From Parapristionchus giblindavisi (Eukaryota > Nematoda > Chromadorea > Rhabditida > Diplogasteridae): a stretch of DNA of 64,000 bases. The notes beneath the pieces are model-generated. The model searched no databases. It saw nothing but the letters and a program-made list of their open reading frames with translations, and was not told the origin of the DNA. The stretch lies in assembly GCA_943737045.1 (NCBI GenBank), contig CALSFV010000267.1, forward strand, positions 62,001-126,000, read 5' to 3'. Numbering within the stretch: position 1 is the first letter of the stretch; the number at the start of each line of letters is the position of its first letter. This document shows positions 60,754 to 64,000 of the stretch, in pieces. A program made the translations under genes and the position numbers.

Positions 60754-62522
60754 CCTGTTGTTGATCCATTGCTGTTATGCAGACGTTTGAAAAAATATAT
60801 AAACTCATGAAAAAATCAGGGTGTCATATCATTATGTCCCGTCAAAATTTCGGAAAATCATTATTTTCTCGTTGACCGGGAAATTGAATTTCCTCATACG
60901 TGGGCTACCTTAGTTATCCAAGGAGTGGATACAAATGGAATATACCTATTTTGATTCCCAGTCAAAATTCGGCCAGAATCCAAAATTTTAGGGGTGTCAT
61001 ATCATTATGTCCCGCACTGTATAACTGACGTTTGCGGTAGCGTTTCAGAGTCACAAAAGGAATGTTGACAGGCCTGTAGAAGTATTTGATAAAGAAATCG
61101 AGAACGAAACATTGAAATAAAATTTTAATGTGATTATATTAGTCATGCATCCGAAATGTGACAACATCTTTAAAAAAATGTAAATTTATGAGAGAGTTAG
61201 GTAGAAAAGAGAAGATTATTGTTTGAAATGAGGAACTTTTGAAAACAAGAATTTACGTTGTTTTGTGAAATACTGTGAATCGTAGTATATGAATATATTG
61301 TTAAAATGTAATAATTAATCTCTCGCGAGACCTTAGAGATACCATAAAGAACACAACTTTGTGGAGGTACAGAACTACAGTATCCCAAAGATGACGTCAT
61401 TTCTTGATACAATGAAAATTATATATATTTATTCTCCACAAGGTAAACGTGTATTTAAAAAAATAAATATTAAGCAAACGTATGAAGTACACTTTCTAGG
61501 GATAAAATAAATGAGGATCAAGGAGGTAATGGAATTGAGGGGATTGAACATTGAATACAAGCATAATAATGATAACGAAGTTGTGGTCAAACTGATCAGT
61601 CATTGTTATTAAAAGTTGATACTGTTCTCTGGTCGGCTAAGTAACCGAGCCGCTCGCAAGAAGAAACTGTTATGCCTGTATCGGAAACGGCATCCAAATT
61701 GGAGAAGTTTAAACCATTTTTTCCCGTTTTGAAATAGTGGTTTTTATTATTTAAAAAAATTAGTATGTGCAGTTAAAATGTAATGATCCGATAGAGATAT
61801 GGATTGCTGTAGTTTTCGAATCGAACGTTTTTTTCTCTCAGGAAGTGTACAAACTGTCCGGCCCAATCACACTGATTAAATGGACCATTCCGCATTTCTT
61901 CTTATGAACTGAATAAGCAAATAAAAATTATGTTAATAATGTATATTAATCTTTGTTATGAATATTACTATCTTTAATAACATATATTTCGACTTTTTTA
62001 AACGAATTCTGTACCAGGAGAGCTATTGGAGTCAATTAGGATCTTTATTTAATCAAAATTATTTTTTTTTTAATTTTGTGTTTTTTTCAGTGAAGTTAAC
62101 CCCGCCCGCCAAGCGTCTCAACAGTGGTGCTAAATCAAGTTCAGTGCGCGCGCGATGACTCTCTGCGTCTCTGCCCATCGATTTGTTCGCATCATCTGGC
62201 CACTCTATCACTGATCTTACTCTGAGAGAGAACCTCTTCCTATCTTGGAATCAATACTATAGGCATTTTAAGAGAGAGAGAGAGACATTGTTCAAACAAT
62301 TGATGCAATCGATATTGTGATATAATCGATATTGTGATTGCTCGGACAGTTTAATTCTATAATAAATAGAGTGATGGAGGGACAGAGATGGATATAAGGA
62401 ATAGGAATGGGGGAGGAATAATTAACAGTGGGAGAAGAACGAGCTAAATGTATGTTCTTCTCCTTGGGGAGCTAACCCTGCGGTGAGCACCAACGGCCTC
62501 GTCTCCTTGTTTGATCGAGACT

Positions 62523-62670
62523 TATCGAATCCGCCACCACCTATCAGTTCGTGTGAGGGCATCGGGCGAGTCATCGACGCCGCGAAGATCGACTTGAATC
62601 TGAATTGTATGAGGAGATAAGGAGGTATCCAAGAGAACCAAATGGGACGGAGATAATGGTGTCCTTTCCA
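62523..62670 (-). pseudogene. Diverged copy of the exon at 29416-29580
   Basis: Minus strand HLVLLDTSLSPHTIQIQVDL then SPDALTRTDRWWRIR and TAA. Matches the 29.4-kb exon in DAxTxTxRW and surrounding hydrophobic spacing; nearby non-coding DNA is also related. A duplicated gene end inserted into segment A copy 3. Confidence 0.45.
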
Positions 62671-63570
62671 AGCCTGTATTCATCGTTATTTATCTTTTTT
62701 GACTACAATATAATCAGTCAAAGAATACATGCGATCGACGACGGTACATGTGCTGCTTGATTGGTTCCAATCTATTTACACTAGTATAATAAATAGTATT
62801 ATATTAAATTATTCAATACAATAGTATACTTATTGTTAGTAGCAGACATTTCGGGTTCATTTATGACATTTCCAACTTTCCATGTCTTTTAATTATTAAA
62901 CAAAAGACTTTATCAAACACATAATGAGAGATGAATATAATCAATTCGACCGGTAAAAACTTATTTCAAGGCACTCAATTAATCAATATATAGAAGAAAA
63001 TATAACGTGAGGATGATTCCTTGGTAGGTTAAGACAAAAATTGGTCAAGTGGTCAAAAAATGAGCAAGAATCGAATGAGCAATGAACTGAATACAAAGAA
63101 AAATGAACTAGACGCCTATTTCTGATTTTTGTATAAATTGAAGCTAAAAAAGTGAAAAGGTCTCGTCCAAATAGGACACAGCGTGATAAGTTCCGAGACT
63201 AGCAATAACTGTATTAGTCGAGTGATATTTAACTCTAGCTCTTTAGTTTAATTTTACTCTTTGAAGGAAACTATAACGCAGTGTATAGGACGCTAACAAC
63301 AGCGAATCTACACTTATCTTATAGAAGTTATGGGCATTCTTCTTGAAGATAATTATGGATTTCACTCGATTTAAAATATAAAAGAATTATTTTAGATATA
63401 AAAAGTACTATAAAGAGTCGATTGATCGAGACCGCTATAATGAAGCTTATGGGCTTAGGCTTCTTATGCTATCTATCGAATCTTCGACTGGTAGTAATTA
63501 TATTAAGCTACAATGAGGGTAAAACTAAGTCGAGAGATCTTAAGGAAGACTTAGGGTTTGTTAGGGTCAT

Positions 63571-64000
63571 GAACTTAGGTCGTGGGGTCGTTTAAGATTG
63601 GAGAAGTTGATCTTCGTATTGCTTGACGAAGCACTCTCCAACCGGGAAGAATTCCCAATCGCGATTATCGTATCTGAAATATATAGTCATTTCTCTAATT
63701 ACTAATAAGAATTGTGACATTATCAGAAGAAAATTCATAGCTTGTGAAAAAATTTGGCGTTAAATTGTTAAAGAAACCTTTGAATTTTTCGAAAATACAA
63801 CTATTTTAGGTGGTATGGCTTACTTCTCTCGAATGTAAGTTTCCTGACCAGTATACTCTGTAGTATCTTTATTGACGAGGTGTTGTAAGAAGAATCTAAA
63901 TTAGACAATTTTACAGTGACATATAGGACAGTGCATTTGAAATTTTTTGCAATATCCACTCAGCAGAGCATTTTGGCCATATTTTATTAATTCAAAAGAC
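63571..64000. other. Right edge, nothing recognised
   Basis: AT-rich DNA with no supported exon or repeat match within the window. Confidence 0.4.

Larger units (their letters stand above)
59409..61021. mobile_element. Palindromised Tc1-like transposon
   Basis: TIRs CAGTGCGGTACATAATG/CAGTGCGGGACATAATG with TA at both ends. Both arms (about 59411-60160 and 60310-61019) carry the C-terminal part of a Tc1-type transposase, so the element is two inverted copies of one transposon end. It inserted into segment A copy 3, where the flanks continue collinearly. Confidence 0.85.
57337..63570 (-). repeat. Segment A, copy 3 (reverse, diverged and interrupted)
   Basis: Near identical to copy 1 from 57337 to about 58100, then increasingly diverged. 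It is interrupted by the Tc1-like palindrome (59409-61021), a 61440-61750 stretch and a 62340-63290 stretch. Recognisable pieces resume at 61022-61430, 61760-62330 and 63295-63570. The RTE scrap is missing. Confidence 0.8.

Noticed and set aside
38279..63570. Maverick/Polinton or other large DNA transposon with 10-kb TIRs
   Set aside because: No DNA polymerase B, integrase, ATPase or capsid-like frame is present, and a direct copy of A in the spacer does not fit a TIR element.

Overview
The window looks like nematode nuclear DNA. Support: short (about 45-60 nt) introns that end in TTTCAG-type acceptors, small secreted or single-pass membrane proteins built from short in-phase exons, CR1-like and RTE-like LINE scraps, Tc1-like transposase remnants, and many long-inverted-repeat elements. 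No species can be named from sequence alone. Gene models below were built by hand from open reading frames, GT..AG boundaries and phase agreement; none has transcript support.

Layout. 0-4.2 kb: three kinds of inverted-repeat element and two TTAA-flanked elements carrying tRNA-like pol III boxes. 4.3-6.2 kb (+): a cysteine-rich ET/Ly6-like gene with a CR1-like LINE scrap in an intron. 6.6-7.8 kb (+): a seven-exon gene of unknown function, all introns phase 0. 9-15.1 kb: pyrimidine-rich low-complexity DNA without a gene I can defend, then a CACTC-ended element holding a tRNA-like unit. 16-20.7 kb (+): a single-pass membrane protein gene with a 1.4 kb palindromic TA-flanked transposon in intron 1. 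22.1-24.5 kb (+): a complete secreted single-PLAT-domain protein, with a fold-back element between its stop codon and the AATAAA. 25.3-29.0 kb (+): a small secreted cysteine-rich protein with two possible C-termini (GPI-like or transmembrane). 29.4-34.5 kb (-): gene fragments and a 138-bp tandem array in which each unit looks like one exon plus one intron. 35-37.2 kb: an 8-bp satellite and a TTAA-flanked long-TIR element.

37.8-63.6 kb is dominated by a nested segmental palindrome. Segment A (38.28-42.41 kb) is followed by B (42.41-47.72), a second direct copy of A (47.89-52.03), B in reverse (52.03-57.34) and a diverged, interrupted reverse copy of A (57.34-about 63.57). The innermost 6 kb of each arm is near identical; divergence rises beyond about 58.1 kb, where a palindromised Tc1-like transposon has also inserted. 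B itself contains two tandem paralogous units with a conserved 150-bp block and candidate promoter modules.

The genes do not form a recognisable pathway; the secreted/extracellular set (ET/Ly6-like, PLAT, single-pass proteins) is typical of nematode gene neighbourhoods. The unusual content is structural: at least nine independent long inverted repeats, several inside introns or a 3'UTR, plus a recent multi-kilobase palindrome and a tandem exon array.
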